A stretch of 64,000 nt of DNA from Pyrobaculum neutrophilum V24Sta (GTDB taxonomy: Archaea > Thermoproteota > Thermoprotei > Thermoproteales > Thermoproteaceae), in assembly GCF_000019805.1 (NCBI RefSeq), contig NC_010525.1, forward strand, positions 124,001 to 188,000, in the 5' to 3' direction. Below, in pieces: positions 33,908 through 42,485 of this stretch. The notes beneath the pieces are model-generated. The model was given only the letters and a program-made list of their open reading frames with translations. It made no database searches and was not told the DNA's origin. The translations under genes were made by a program, and so were the position numbers. Every line of letters begins with the position of its first letter. Positions within the stretch are counted from its first letter, which is position 1.

Positions 33908-34863
33908 AGATCTACTACAAGACGCTGAGGGACCTCCCGCGCGAGGAGCTCTTCGCCCCAGGCCACAGGATGTGCGCGGGGTGCGGCGCGGCCCTCGCCA
34001 TGAGGTGGATAACGAAGACCGTGGGCCCAAACGCCGTTGTGGTAAACGCCACCGGCTGCGTGGAGGTGACCACCACGCCCTATCCTGAGACGGCGTGGAT
34101 GCACCCATACCTACACGTGGCGTTTGAAAACTCAGCCGCTGCCGCCTCCGGGGTAGAAGCCGCCATAAGGGCGTTGAGGAGGAAGGGCCTCTGGGACGCA
34201 GGCGATACTAAGGTGGTCGTCATCGCCGGCGACGGCGGCACCTACGACATTGGGCTACAGTCCCTAAGCGGCATGCTGGAGAGAAGACACCGCGTCTTGT
34301 ACATACTCTACGACAACGAGGCCTACATGAACACCGGCATACAGAGGAGCGGGGCAACCCCCAAGTTCGCGTGGACCACCACGACCCCCGTCGGCATGGC
34401 GGTAAGAGGCAAGATACAGTGGAAGAAGGACATAATGGGCATAGTGACGGCGCACAGGCCCCCCTACGCCGCGACCGCCAGCGTATCCTACGTGCTGGAC
34501 ATGGTCAACAAGATAAAGACGGCCCTCGACTACGCCGAGGAGGGCCCCACCTTCCTGCACATACTAGCGCCCTGCGTCCCCGGGTGGCGCTACCCCGAAA
34601 ACAAGACGGTGGAGGTGGCTAGGCTGGCGGTGGAGACGGGCTACTTCCCCCTCTACGAGTGGGACCACGGCAGATTTATCCTCAACCCGCCCAGCAACGC
34701 CCACCTAGACAGATCAAGGAGGAGGCCGCTCAAGGACTACCTAAGGCTCCAAGGCAGATTCGCCCACCTAACCGACGAGGAGATAGCGGAGCTAGAGAAG
34801 GAGCTCGACGCCTACTGGCAGTACCTCGCCAAGCTGGCCCAAGCCTTCGGGCCACGCGCGTGA
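33904..34863 (+). CDS. porB: Pyruvate:ferredoxin oxidoreductase, beta subunit (TPP-binding)
   Basis: 319 aa. It binds thiamine diphosphate at VIAGDGGTYDIGLQSLSG through YILYDNEAYMNTG, and the 4Fe-4S cluster by cysteines in RMCAGCGAALAMRW, ATGCVEV and near LAPCVPGW. Overlaps porA by 4 nt. The thiL gene in this window supplies its cofactor. A run of about 100 bases without ORF follows before the surface-protein gene. Confidence 0.94.
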   Translation: MKIYYKTLRDLPREELFAPGHRMCAGCGAALAMRWITKTVGPNAVVVNATGCVEVTTTPYPETAWMHPYLHVAFENSAAAASGVEAAIRALRRKGLWDAGDTKVVVIAGDGGTYDIGLQSLSGMLERRHRVLYILYDNEAYMNTGIQRSGATPKFAWTTTTPVGMAVRGKIQWKKDIMGIVTAHRPPYAATASVSYVLDMVNKIKTALDYAEEGPTFLHILAPCVPGWRYPENKTVEVARLAVETGYFPLYEWDHGRFILNPPSNAHLDRSRRRPLKDYLRLQGRFAHLTDEEIAELEKELDAYWQYLAKLAQAFGPRA

Positions 34864-34965
34864 ACCCCCGGAGACTTACCGCCCTCTGGTGTATTACCGA
34901 CGTATTGCTCTAATTTGAGGGCGTGGATAAGCGTAGCTCTTAAAAAACATGTGGGTCTATGTGGC

Positions 34966-36846
34966 ATGACAAGAACGATCCTACTTACGCTGGGGTTGGC
35001 CGCTCTGATGTTGGCGGCCACCACGGTGGTTATACCTCCAACCGCAAAACTGGAGCAGATAGCGTACAAGGTGGAGGAGACCACGCTGAAGATACAGGGC
35101 GCCGGCGTGGCGACGCTGGCGAGACCGTACGTCACGCCCGGCGAGGGCTACGTATACGCGGGCATGAAGATAGAGTTCCTCGGCGCATACCCCTCCATAC
35201 AGGTGGGAGCCGACGGCCAGATAAGCAAGACCTTTGACCAAAACGGCTTCGTGTCCGCGGTGTATGTCGGCCCCGACGCCTCCAAGGTCACCCTGGTCAA
35301 CACCGCTAAGGATCAGGTGGAGGTGAAGGTGAGGATCACCTACACCTACGTCAAGGCGAGCTACATCCCGCTCAACGGAGACACCACCCTTGAGGTCAAC
35401 GTCCCAGACGGCAAGCTTGCCCAGGGCTTCAACGCCATGGCTAGGCTCACCATCGAGCCCTACGCCTCCTACGTCGTAAAGTCCGTGGAGAGGCCCGACG
35501 GCACCCCCGCCACTGTCTACAGGGTTGAGCCTAAGGTGGTGGAGATAAACACCCCGGGCAAGTACAAGATAGTCATCGGCCAGGGCCCGGCGATGCCCGC
35601 CGCTATGTTGGTCAAAAGCCTCTCTAAGCAGACCGCCTCCGTGGCGCCCAACGGAGAGTTCGCCGTATCCGGCGCAGAGGTGGGCGTCCCCCAGGGCTGG
35701 AAGCTACTCGGCTACGTGGTGTTCGCATACACAGCCGACGCCAACCTAATCGGCAAGGAGGTGACCGGCGACATCGCCATCTCCGGCGGCTTGGTGGACA
35801 CCGTGACGGACGTCAACCAGAACATCATAGTTAGGAGCGTCTCGTACCTAATACCGCCCGTCTGGAACTTCAACATCAGGTACAAGATCGCGATAGTCTA
35901 CGGCGAGGGCTTCAAGATAACCTCCACGCTGCCCAGCACCGTCAACGTGATATACATACCCATCGTGTACAAGGAGGCCCAGGTCAAGTGGTTGCCCGAC
36001 AGAGCTCTGGTCAACGTGACCGACGCCGACGTGGCAGACGGCCAGTGGACTGCCATAGTGATGCAGCTACCCGAGCTGGCAAGGATAGTGGCCATTAGAA
36101 CCCCCGGCAACGCCATGATATCAAACGCCACAGATGTCAAGCTGGTGTGGGGCGGCGGTCTGAGGGCGGCCTCCATATCGCCCGACGGGAGGCAGGCCTA
36201 CCTAGTGGTGCAGATGGGAGACACCAAGGAGGTCGGCACCTACACCTTCATAATCAACTGGAGGCCCATGAGGATACCTGTGGTAGACACCAAGGGCCGT
36301 CCCGTGTCGCAGCTCTCCGCCACCTCCGACAAGTTCGAGGCGGCTGCCTCCACCGGCTACGTGGAGGTGAAGGTCTACAAGCCCGAGCCCTTCGCCCTAG
36401 ACATCAGCTACAGGGGCGTCAAGGCGGCTCACGTCGAGGTGAACTCCCTAATCGCCAGCCCGCAGCCGGTGACTTTGGGCATATACACCGTCAAGATAGT
36501 GGTGGTCGGCGCCTTGAACCAGCCGATAGCGGAGGCGTCGGTGGCCATCGAGGGCTTCCCGGCCTCCGGCAAAACCGACAGCTCCGGCGCTGTGAAGTTC
36601 CCAGACGTGCTGGCCGGCACGTACAAGGTTAACGTCGACGTCGGAGGTAGGGTCAAGGTGAGCGACACTATCGACGTCAACGGAGACGTGGAGAAGGTCA
36701 TAAAGACTCCGATAGTGGCCGTGGTAGGGGGCGTGCCGATAACCACGCTAGACGCCATCGCAACCGTCGGTGGACTCTCCGCGGCTGGGCTGTACTTCGC
36801 GATTAAGAGGAGAGGAGAGCCGGTAGCCGAAGTGGAACAGATTTAA
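34966..36846 (+). CDS. Large surface protein with C-terminal anchor (S-layer-like)
   Basis: 626 aa. Signal peptide (RTILLTLGLAALMLAATTVV, about residues 3-22), then a long beta-rich secreted region with almost no cysteine, a carboxypeptidase-regulatory/Cna-B-like beta domain near residues 510-590 (PIAEASVAIEGFP ... TDSSGAVKFPDVLAGTYKV), and a C-terminal membrane helix (TLDAIATVGGLSAAGLYFAI) with a short charged tail. This layout suits an anchored S-layer or cell-surface protein. ATG 34966 is about 24 nt from CTTAAAAAAC. Its dense own promoter and length suggest abundant expression. Not assigned to a named family. Confidence 0.7.
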   Translation: MTRTILLTLGLAALMLAATTVVIPPTAKLEQIAYKVEETTLKIQGAGVATLARPYVTPGEGYVYAGMKIEFLGAYPSIQVGADGQISKTFDQNGFVSAVYVGPDASKVTLVNTAKDQVEVKVRITYTYVKASYIPLNGDTTLEVNVPDGKLAQGFNAMARLTIEPYASYVVKSVERPDGTPATVYRVEPKVVEINTPGKYKIVIGQGPAMPAAMLVKSLSKQTASVAPNGEFAVSGAEVGVPQGWKLLGYVVFAYTADANLIGKEVTGDIAISGGLVDTVTDVNQNIIVRSVSYLIPPVWNFNIRYKIAIVYGEGFKITSTLPSTVNVIYIPIVYKEAQVKWLPDRALVNVTDADVADGQWTAIVMQLPELARIVAIRTPGNAMISNATDVKLVWGGGLRAASISPDGRQAYLVVQMGDTKEVGTYTFIINWRPMRIPVVDTKGRPVSQLSATSDKFEAAASTGYVEVKVYKPEPFALDISYRGVKAAHVEVNSLIASPQPVTLGIYTVKIVVVGALNQPIAEASVAIEGFPASGKTDSSGAVKFPDVLAGTYKVNVDVGGRVKVSDTIDVNGDVEKVIKTPIVAVVGGVPITTLDAIATVGGLSAAGLYFAIKRRGEPVAEVEQI

Positions 36847-36873
36847 TCTTTTTTATAGGGCCTCTTTCTTTTT

Positions 36874-37218
36874 GTGCCTCTCATCAAGACGTACATAGAC
36901 GAGAGAGGTGAGCCCAGGGCCCGTATTGTAGACGAGGGCGGTCGCTACGTGATTTCTCTCGACGTCTTTAAGCAACTGGAGAGGGCTCCCCCCGACACGG
37001 AGGTTCTAGCAGTGGGGGAGCGGTACAGAATCCTCGTGAGGAGGCGGAGCCTCCTCGGGGGGGTCTGCGAGTTTGTGTACTTCCAGTTCCCCGGGGGCGT
37101 CCAGCTGATCAACGCCAAGTATGTAGGCCCCGACGACCCAGACGCCGCGATAGAGGCGCTACTTAAGGCCTACCAGGAGGAGGTATCCCAAGGCGAAAAA
37201 GACGGCGGAAATAAGTAA
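36874..37218 (+). CDS. Conserved-looking hypothetical protein
   Basis: 114 aa, soluble, charged. GTG 36874 with a box TTTTTTATAG about 22 nt upstream. The sequence reads normally (IKTYIDERGEPRARIVDEGG at the start, beta strands to about residue 90, a charged helical end), but I do not recognise it. The 3' end overlaps the minus-strand small membrane gene by 60 nt. Confidence 0.6.
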   Translation: MPLIKTYIDERGEPRARIVDEGGRYVISLDVFKQLERAPPDTEVLAVGERYRILVRRRSLLGGVCEFVYFQFPGGVQLINAKYVGPDDPDAAIEALLKAYQEEVSQGEKDGGNK

Positions 37219-37350
37219 CACCGCGGCCACCTCAGCCGCCTTTATCCTCCTGTATCCCGGCGGCGATTTCGCCACCAGCGCCAATAATGTGAGGAAAAGC
37301 ACCGCGGCGTATATAGCTGTGGCTAAAGCCAGGGCCTGCAGAGGCTCCAC
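37159..37350 (-). CDS. Small two-helix membrane protein
   Basis: 63 aa with two hydrophobic helices (about residues 5-27 and 39-60) separated by a basic loop (PPGYRRIK). A TATA box GTTATATAC (minus strand, 37369-37378) lies 23 nt from GTG 37350, which supports it being a gene in spite of its size and the 60-nt overlap with its neighbour. Function unknown. Confidence 0.6.
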   Translation of the reverse strand: MEPLQALALATAIYAAVLFLTLLALVAKSPPGYRRIKAAEVAAVLLISAVFFALGYLLLVGLK

Positions 37351-37864
37351 GGAGCTGGGTACTGGGGTGTATATAACATTGGGCCCCCTCCGCGGCCTCC
37401 CCGGGGCTCCTTTCCGAAAAACGCCCTTCTACGGCTGCGGCATCCGACACAGATGCATACGCCGAAGCGTCTGGGCCCCTAAAGGGCGAGGCTTGTCGTA
37501 AGCCATGTCAAGCCGCTGGTCGCTTCGTCACTCCTGATATGGCAGTGCCGGTCGAAATAACCAAAGCGTTGCCGTATGTAGAAGTTTACGTAAGGCGAGA
37601 AAACACGGCGTTCCAATTATAACGATCCGTCTTCCTCAACAGGCCCCGGTGTTGGGCAGAGCTGGTGTGGAGCTTGGCGCCGATGTCCCTCCTCTTCCCC
37701 CGTTGCTGGCGGGTAGGGGGGACAAAGCCGCGGTGGTAGAAAGGAGGGCGCTCGCGGAGGGCCGCCTGGGCTCCGCGCCGGAGGTTGCCTGTACGCCGGC
37801 GAAGGCGCGGGCGAGGAGAAAGTCCCTAGGCGGACCGTATATATACACCTGTCTACTCCAGCGC
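37351..37864. other. 514-bp stretch without a convincing gene
   Basis: The stretch holds a TATA box near 37373 (used by the minus-strand gene, and possibly also plus), a short ORF at 37539-37623 (VPVEITKALPYVEVYVRREN), a second TATA box CAATTATAA near 37618, and a GC-rich segment 37640-37830 with a hairpin TGTCCCTCC/GGGGGGACA (37684-37723). The last segment is open in the frame of the following GH57 gene but its translation is Pro/Arg-rich. It may hold an RNA, a long untranslated leader or decayed coding sequence. No C/D or tRNA motifs were found. Confidence 0.5.
37539..37622 (+). pseudogene. Short coding-like fragment (27 codons)
   Basis: ATG followed by PVEITKALPYVEVYVRREN, then stop. The composition is protein-like but it is too short to be a normal gene and has no promoter at the expected distance. 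It may be the 5' remnant of a lost gene or a small peptide gene. The ORF is real; the interpretation is weak. Confidence 0.25.
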
Positions 37865-39280
37865 GTGATTGTGCTCCACTTACATCTGTATCAGCCGGAG
37901 AGGGCGGATCCGTGGCTCGAGGTGATTTTCCCGGAGCCCTCTGCCTCGCCTTATAGGCACTGGAACGAGCGGGTGTCTTACGAGTGCTATGAGCCAAACG
38001 CCGAGTTGGGCAACTACAGGTGGGTTAGCTTCGACGTGGGGCCAACCCTGCTGAGTTGGCTTAGGCAGAACAAGCCGCTTGTCTACATGGCTCTTCTCGA
38101 GGCAGACAAGGCGGGGGCCGAGCGGTGGGGCCACGGAAACGCGCTTGCGCATCCCTACTACCACGTCATCCTCCCGCTCCTCCCCAGGCGTGATCGGGAT
38201 GTGCTGATCTACTGGGGGGTGGAGTACTTCAAGAGGCACTTCAGGAGGAGCCCCGAGGGCATGTGGCTACCTGAGATGGCGGTGGATCTCGAAACGCTTG
38301 AGGTGTTGGTCGACAACGGCATCTCCTACACGGTGCTTACGCAGAGCCAGGTGAAGGGCGGGAGGCCGGGCGGCCCCTATAAGGTGGTTCTGCCGAGCGG
38401 GAGGAGCATCGCGGTTTTTGTAAGAGACGAGGCGCTTTCCAACGCGCTGGCCTTCGGCGGCTTCGGCAGATTCATGGAGATGCTGGGCGGGTCCAGGGAG
38501 GCCATAATCGCTCTAGACGGCGAGACCTTCGGCCACCACATCAAGGGCGCGGAGAGGGACCTAGCCCAGTTCATAGCGAGGAGGGGGGATGAAATGGCGA
38601 ACCTCGGGAAGCTCTACGAGGGGGGCTACCGCGGCGAGGTGGAGATAGTGGAGAAGACGTCGTGGAGCTGCCCCCACGGCTTGGGCCGGTGGAGTAGAGA
38701 CTGCGGTTGCGACGGCCCAGCCCCGTGGAGGGAGGCGCTGAGGAAGCTGGTGGACTGGGTGGGCGAGGTCGTCGACAAGGCGTTCGAGGAGAGGTTGGGA
38801 GGGAGGGGATGGGAGTTGCTGAGGAGGTACATAGACGTCATCCTAGGCGGGGACAACTCGGGGTACGGAGTGGAGGAGCTAAGACTCCTCGAGGCGGAGA
38901 GGGCTAAGCTCGCGGCTAACACAAGCGACGCATGGTTCTTCGCCAGAGTAGGCATCGAGTTCGGGATAGCGGTAAAGTGGGCGTTGCGGGCGGTGGAGCT
39001 ACTAGGCGACGCGGCGCTCATGGAGCAGTTCATGAGGCGCCTCGGCGAAATCCCGATAGATGGCGAGACGGCGCTAGCCTACTGTCCCAGGATCAGAGGG
39101 CCTCTGGTCGCCGCCGCCATGTACATCTCCCTGTCGATGTCTGGGCGGCCGCCGGAGAGGGTCGGCCCCTACGTCTTTAGACATATAAACGACGAGTTCG
39201 AAATAGTCGACACGAGAACCAGGGAAGTCTTCCGCTTCCGCCACGACCTGCTCTGGAGCCGACAAGGCTTCCCAAGCTAA
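37865..39280 (+). CDS. Glycoside hydrolase family 57-type protein
   Basis: 471 aa. The opening VLHLHLYQPERADPW is the GH57 substrate-binding H-x-H-x-Y-QP motif; PEMAVDLETLEVLVDNG and ALDGETFGHHIKGAE, with its Asp/Glu/His cluster, follow. GH57 enzymes act on alpha-glucans (amylase, branching enzyme, 4-alpha-glucanotransferase), and the C-terminal half resembles DUF3536-type members. Cysteines in SCPHGLGRWSRDCGC could bind metal. GTG 37865 lies 21 nt from a TATA box CCGTATATATAC (about 37837-37848). A longer ORF from 37649 carries an implausible leader. Confidence 0.83.
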   Translation: MIVLHLHLYQPERADPWLEVIFPEPSASPYRHWNERVSYECYEPNAELGNYRWVSFDVGPTLLSWLRQNKPLVYMALLEADKAGAERWGHGNALAHPYYHVILPLLPRRDRDVLIYWGVEYFKRHFRRSPEGMWLPEMAVDLETLEVLVDNGISYTVLTQSQVKGGRPGGPYKVVLPSGRSIAVFVRDEALSNALAFGGFGRFMEMLGGSREAIIALDGETFGHHIKGAERDLAQFIARRGDEMANLGKLYEGGYRGEVEIVEKTSWSCPHGLGRWSRDCGCDGPAPWREALRKLVDWVGEVVDKAFEERLGGRGWELLRRYIDVILGGDNSGYGVEELRLLEAERAKLAANTSDAWFFARVGIEFGIAVKWALRAVELLGDAALMEQFMRRLGEIPIDGETALAYCPRIRGPLVAAAMYISLSMSGRPPERVGPYVFRHINDEFEIVDTRTREVFRFRHDLLWSRQGFPS

Positions 39281-39462
39281 GCCGATAGACGTCGGTTCAA
39301 AGTTGAAGAGGCTGGAGCGTCTCCCCGGGTTTCGCGTTTGTGGATGCAGTCGCGTGGCTGTCTCCCGCTGGTTGCCGATCCGCGGATGGTCTGCGCGGCG
39401 TCGGTTGGGGCGCAACGGCTGTGGACAGCGGAAAGCTTTTAAATAGCGCGTGGTTTTGTTGC

Positions 39463-40680
39463 GTGAGACTTACCGCGTCGTACGTGCCGATCTTTGTGGC
39501 TAGGGTGGGCTCGGGGGCAAGCGCTTTCCTAGTGGTGAAGTTGGCGAGCGGCAGTAGCCTTGAAGCCGGCGTGGTGCTCGCCGCCTACCCGTTCCTGGAG
39601 GCGCTTGGGGCCTTGGTGGCCGGGCGTTGGTCCGATACCTTGGGACGTAAGAAGACGCTTGTCGCGGGGTACGTGGTGCGCTCGGCGGCTATGTTGTTGC
39701 TGGCTTTGGCGTTTTACATGCACAATTCGCCGGCCCTCGTGGGTTTTCTATACGGCGTGATTGGGCTTACGACCGCCTTCATACTCACCGCCTCGCTCAC
39801 TATGGCCACGGATCTAACGGAGGTCAAAAACAGGGGCGTGGGGATGGGCGGCTTCGAGCTGGTCAACCTGGGTAGCTACGGCGTTGGCTACCTCGTGGGC
39901 TCGGCTCTATACACGATGCTGAAGGGGCCCGCCGCCTATCTAGCTGTGGCGTTGTTTACCGCCATGGCGACGCCGGTATTTGCCAAGTTCCTAGAGGAGA
40001 CGAGGCCGGCGGCGCCCACCGGCGGCAGATTTCTGCTCTCGGTTCTCCCGCCCTCGGCTGTTGTGTTGCTACCGGTGTGGTTTGCGCTGACGACCATCAT
40101 AGGTCTCGGCGTGTTCGCGCCTAGGGTCCTCCAGGTGGGCCAAGGGGTGGGCGGGGTGGGCGAGAAGATAGTGGGGAGGCTTGGTGAGAGCTTGGCTGTT
40201 GGCCTCCTGTTTGTTGGAGCGCTGGCGCTTCTGGGGGCGGGCGCCCTCTTCTTCGGGAGGCTTGTGGACAGGTGGGGCCGCCTCAAGACCTTCAGGCTCG
40301 GCCTAGCCGGCGGCTTCGCGGCTCTCCTGGTCTTAAACATCGCTCTGCACGTGGGACTGGGGCCGCTGGAGGCGATCGCCATCACGGCGCCGCTCCTCTT
40401 CCTCACTTCTGCAATTGGGCCAAGCATTCTGGCCCTAATAGGCGACGAAGCCGACGTTAGATACAGGGGGACCACCATGGGGATATACAGTGTGGTGCTT
40501 GGCCTCGGCATCGGCATCGGTAGCCTCATCGGCGGTGCCGTGGCGACTGTGTCGCAACAGTACGCCATCAACGGCATTGCGGCGGCGGCGCTCGCCGTCT
40601 ACGCGGCGATGGCTGCGCTACACATCGCCCTGGCTAGAACCAACGGCCTCCGGGAGGCTGCGCTGTCGGGTCCGCGTTAA
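39463..40680 (+). CDS. Major facilitator superfamily transporter
   Basis: 405 aa with about 12 hydrophobic helices. The MFS loop 2-3 motif appears as GRWSDTLGRKKTL, with a second copy GRLVDRWGRLKTF in the C-terminal half. Substrate unknown. GTG 39463 is 25 nt from GCTTTTAAATAG. A gap of 182 nt (39281-39462), GC-rich and without a recognised feature, precedes it. Confidence 0.88.
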   Translation: MRLTASYVPIFVARVGSGASAFLVVKLASGSSLEAGVVLAAYPFLEALGALVAGRWSDTLGRKKTLVAGYVVRSAAMLLLALAFYMHNSPALVGFLYGVIGLTTAFILTASLTMATDLTEVKNRGVGMGGFELVNLGSYGVGYLVGSALYTMLKGPAAYLAVALFTAMATPVFAKFLEETRPAAPTGGRFLLSVLPPSAVVLLPVWFALTTIIGLGVFAPRVLQVGQGVGGVGEKIVGRLGESLAVGLLFVGALALLGAGALFFGRLVDRWGRLKTFRLGLAGGFAALLVLNIALHVGLGPLEAIAITAPLLFLTSAIGPSILALIGDEADVRYRGTTMGIYSVVLGLGIGIGSLIGGAVATVSQQYAINGIAAAALAVYAAMAALHIALARTNGLREAALSGPR

Positions 40681-40717
40681 CGTTATAAACCTCGGCCTTG
40701 GGGCGCCCAATGTTGGG

Positions 40718-41725
40718 GTGTGTGTCGAATACTTCAGAAGGCTGATCGGAGACGGAAGATACAGCATCTCGACGGCAGACGAGGCGAGGTGCTTCTCGGC
40801 CCTCTTCGATAGAGAGGTTTCGCCGGGTGAGGAGGTTACGCTCGGCGAGCTTATGCCGAGGCCTAAGCCCAACAGGGTATTCGATTCTCCGGTTGAGCTG
40901 TTTACAGCCGGGCTCCCCACGCCTCTACTCAAGATCTCGGAGGCGCCTAGAGAGGCCTACGCCAAGCTGGAGTGGTACAACCCCTTCAGCGCCAGCGTGA
41001 AGGACAGGACCGTCTACTACCTCCTCAAGTCGACGCGGGGCGACTGGGTGGTGGAGGTGTCGAGCGGCAACGTGGCGGTGGCGCTGTCGGCTCTGGGCAA
41101 CGTCCTTGGGAAGAGAGTCAAGGTCTACCTCCCGACGGCCGGCAGATACGTGGCGCCGTTTCTGGAGTACCTAGGCGCTGAGTACCAGATACTGGACGTC
41201 TCTATGACGATAGAGGCTCTGGAGCTTTTGGAGAAAGACGTGAGGGAGGGCGCGGCGCATCCGAACCAGTTCGCCAACGACATAAACTTCCTCGCTCACC
41301 TACGGACAGCGGCAGAGCTGGACTGGCAACTCTCGTCGGTTGGCAAGAAGCCGAATTACATAGTGGCGGCGTTGGGCACCTCGGGCCACGCCTCGGCGCT
41401 GGGGTTCTACTTCGGCGTGAGATACGGCGCTAGGCTGATCGCGGTTCAGCCGAAGGACTGGATACCTGGCATCAGGAGGGTGGAGAGCGGTATGAAGTGG
41501 ATAAAGATGGTGCACGCCGAGATCGTCGAGGTCTCCCTCAGGGAGGCGCTGGAGGGTGTGCGGGCCTTCGCCAAGAGGTTCGGCCTCTTGATAGGGCCAA
41601 GCGCCGGGGCCGTCTACACGGCCTTCACGAGGCTAACCGCGGAGGGGACCTACGTTATGGTGTTCCCCGACAGCCTGTTTAAATACGGCCTTATGCTGGA
41701 GCAGTTTAGGCAGGTCTCCTCCTGA
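40718..41725 (+). CDS. Cysteine-synthase-family PLP enzyme (O-phosphoserine sulfhydrylase-like)
   Basis: 335 aa, fold-type II. The PLP lysine is in NPFSASVKDRTV, then VEVSSGNVAVALSALG (asparagine loop), IVAALGTSGHASALG (phosphate loop) and LIGPSAGAVY. An N-terminal extension of about 60 residues before the catalytic domain resembles the Aeropyrum O-phosphoserine sulfhydrylase. GTG 40718 is the first usable start after the A/T box CGTTATAAAC (40681-40690), although the spacing (33 nt) is long. Overlaps the next (minus) gene by 20 nt. Confidence 0.85.
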   Translation: MCVEYFRRLIGDGRYSISTADEARCFSALFDREVSPGEEVTLGELMPRPKPNRVFDSPVELFTAGLPTPLLKISEAPREAYAKLEWYNPFSASVKDRTVYYLLKSTRGDWVVEVSSGNVAVALSALGNVLGKRVKVYLPTAGRYVAPFLEYLGAEYQILDVSMTIEALELLEKDVREGAAHPNQFANDINFLAHLRTAAELDWQLSSVGKKPNYIVAALGTSGHASALGFYFGVRYGARLIAVQPKDWIPGIRRVESGMKWIKMVHAEIVEVSLREALEGVRAFAKRFGLLIGPSAGAVYTAFTRLTAEGTYVMVFPDSLFKYGLMLEQFRQVSS

Positions 41726-42437
41726 GGACGAGAAGCTCCGCCTTCCTCCCCCCGCAGCCCTCCACGGTGACGGTCCCCACGAGGTCGTAGTTGGCAAGTA
41801 GATCCCCGAGGTCTGTGTTAGGCGACGTGATCCTGATGGTCTTTAGGTCTAGATCTACGTCTCCACAGGTTAGACAGACCCCCACGGCTCTGTCAAGGGC
41901 GTTGGAGGCGCAGATGTACCTGGCCCTGGGGGCGAGAGGCGCCACCTTTTCCCAGTCGACGAGCGAGTTAAACACTACTGCTATAGAACGGGCGTTGGGG
42001 AGCTCGCCGGAGTAGCGCTCCACCCGCTTGGCAATCCCCTCCAGACGCCTGGGAGATACCGAGTCCGTATGTAGGACAACCTCCGCCTTGCTCAACACCG
42101 AGACGGCGTCAGGGGTCAGCCTATCGCCGGCGACGTCTACGAGGTATATGCCCTCGAGCTCGGGCTCCGGCAGTAGCTTCTCAAGCCTAAGCCTATGTAG
42201 CTGTCTCCTCCCGCCGCCCGGCACCACGTAGCTCTCTATGAAGCCTTGTCTTCTCAGCGCCACAAGAGCCGACCTCAGCGTCCTCGTGGCGAGTCCAGTG
42301 CCCCTCTTGAGATCCTCAAAGGTGAACCAGATCTTGCCGTGGTAGACCACCTCAAAAGCCATGAAGTACAGCACCAACCTTTGCGAAGGCGTTAGAGACG
42401 TCGTGGCGGCGCGGTTGGGCGGCGGCACATCAGACAT
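41706..42437 (-). CDS. Winged-helix protein with a tetrapyrrole-methylase-like C-terminal domain
   Basis: 243 aa. Residues about 15-70 are a winged helix (FEDLKRGTGLATRTLRSALVALRRQGFIESYVV). The rest starts with EGIYLVDVAGDRLTPDAVSVLSKAEVVLHTDSV, reminiscent of the opening strand-loop-helix of precorrin/uroporphyrin methylases (YLVGxGPGDP.. ADVVLYD), but the SAM glycine loop GAGPGD is missing. So it may be a sensor derived from that fold, or a different alpha/beta fold. ATG 42437 is 24 nt from GTTTTTAACC. Confidence 0.65.
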   Translation of the reverse strand: MSDVPPPNRAATTSLTPSQRLVLYFMAFEVVYHGKIWFTFEDLKRGTGLATRTLRSALVALRRQGFIESYVVPGGGRRQLHRLRLEKLLPEPELEGIYLVDVAGDRLTPDAVSVLSKAEVVLHTDSVSPRRLEGIAKRVERYSGELPNARSIAVVFNSLVDWEKVAPLAPRARYICASNALDRAVGVCLTCGDVDLDLKTIRITSPNTDLGDLLANYDLVGTVTVEGCGGRKAELLVLRRRPA

Positions 42438-42485
42438 ATGTGGCTAAACACAGGTGGTTAAAAACCTGCGCCGGGTGAGCCGCCG

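Noticed and set aside
37649-37864. Long N-terminus of GH57 or a TnpB C-terminal remnant (ERRALAEGRLGSAPE)
   Set aside because: GH57 proteins begin with the H-x-H-x-Y-QP strand, a TATA box sits 21 nt before GTG 37865, and the similarity to TnpB tails is only a few residues.
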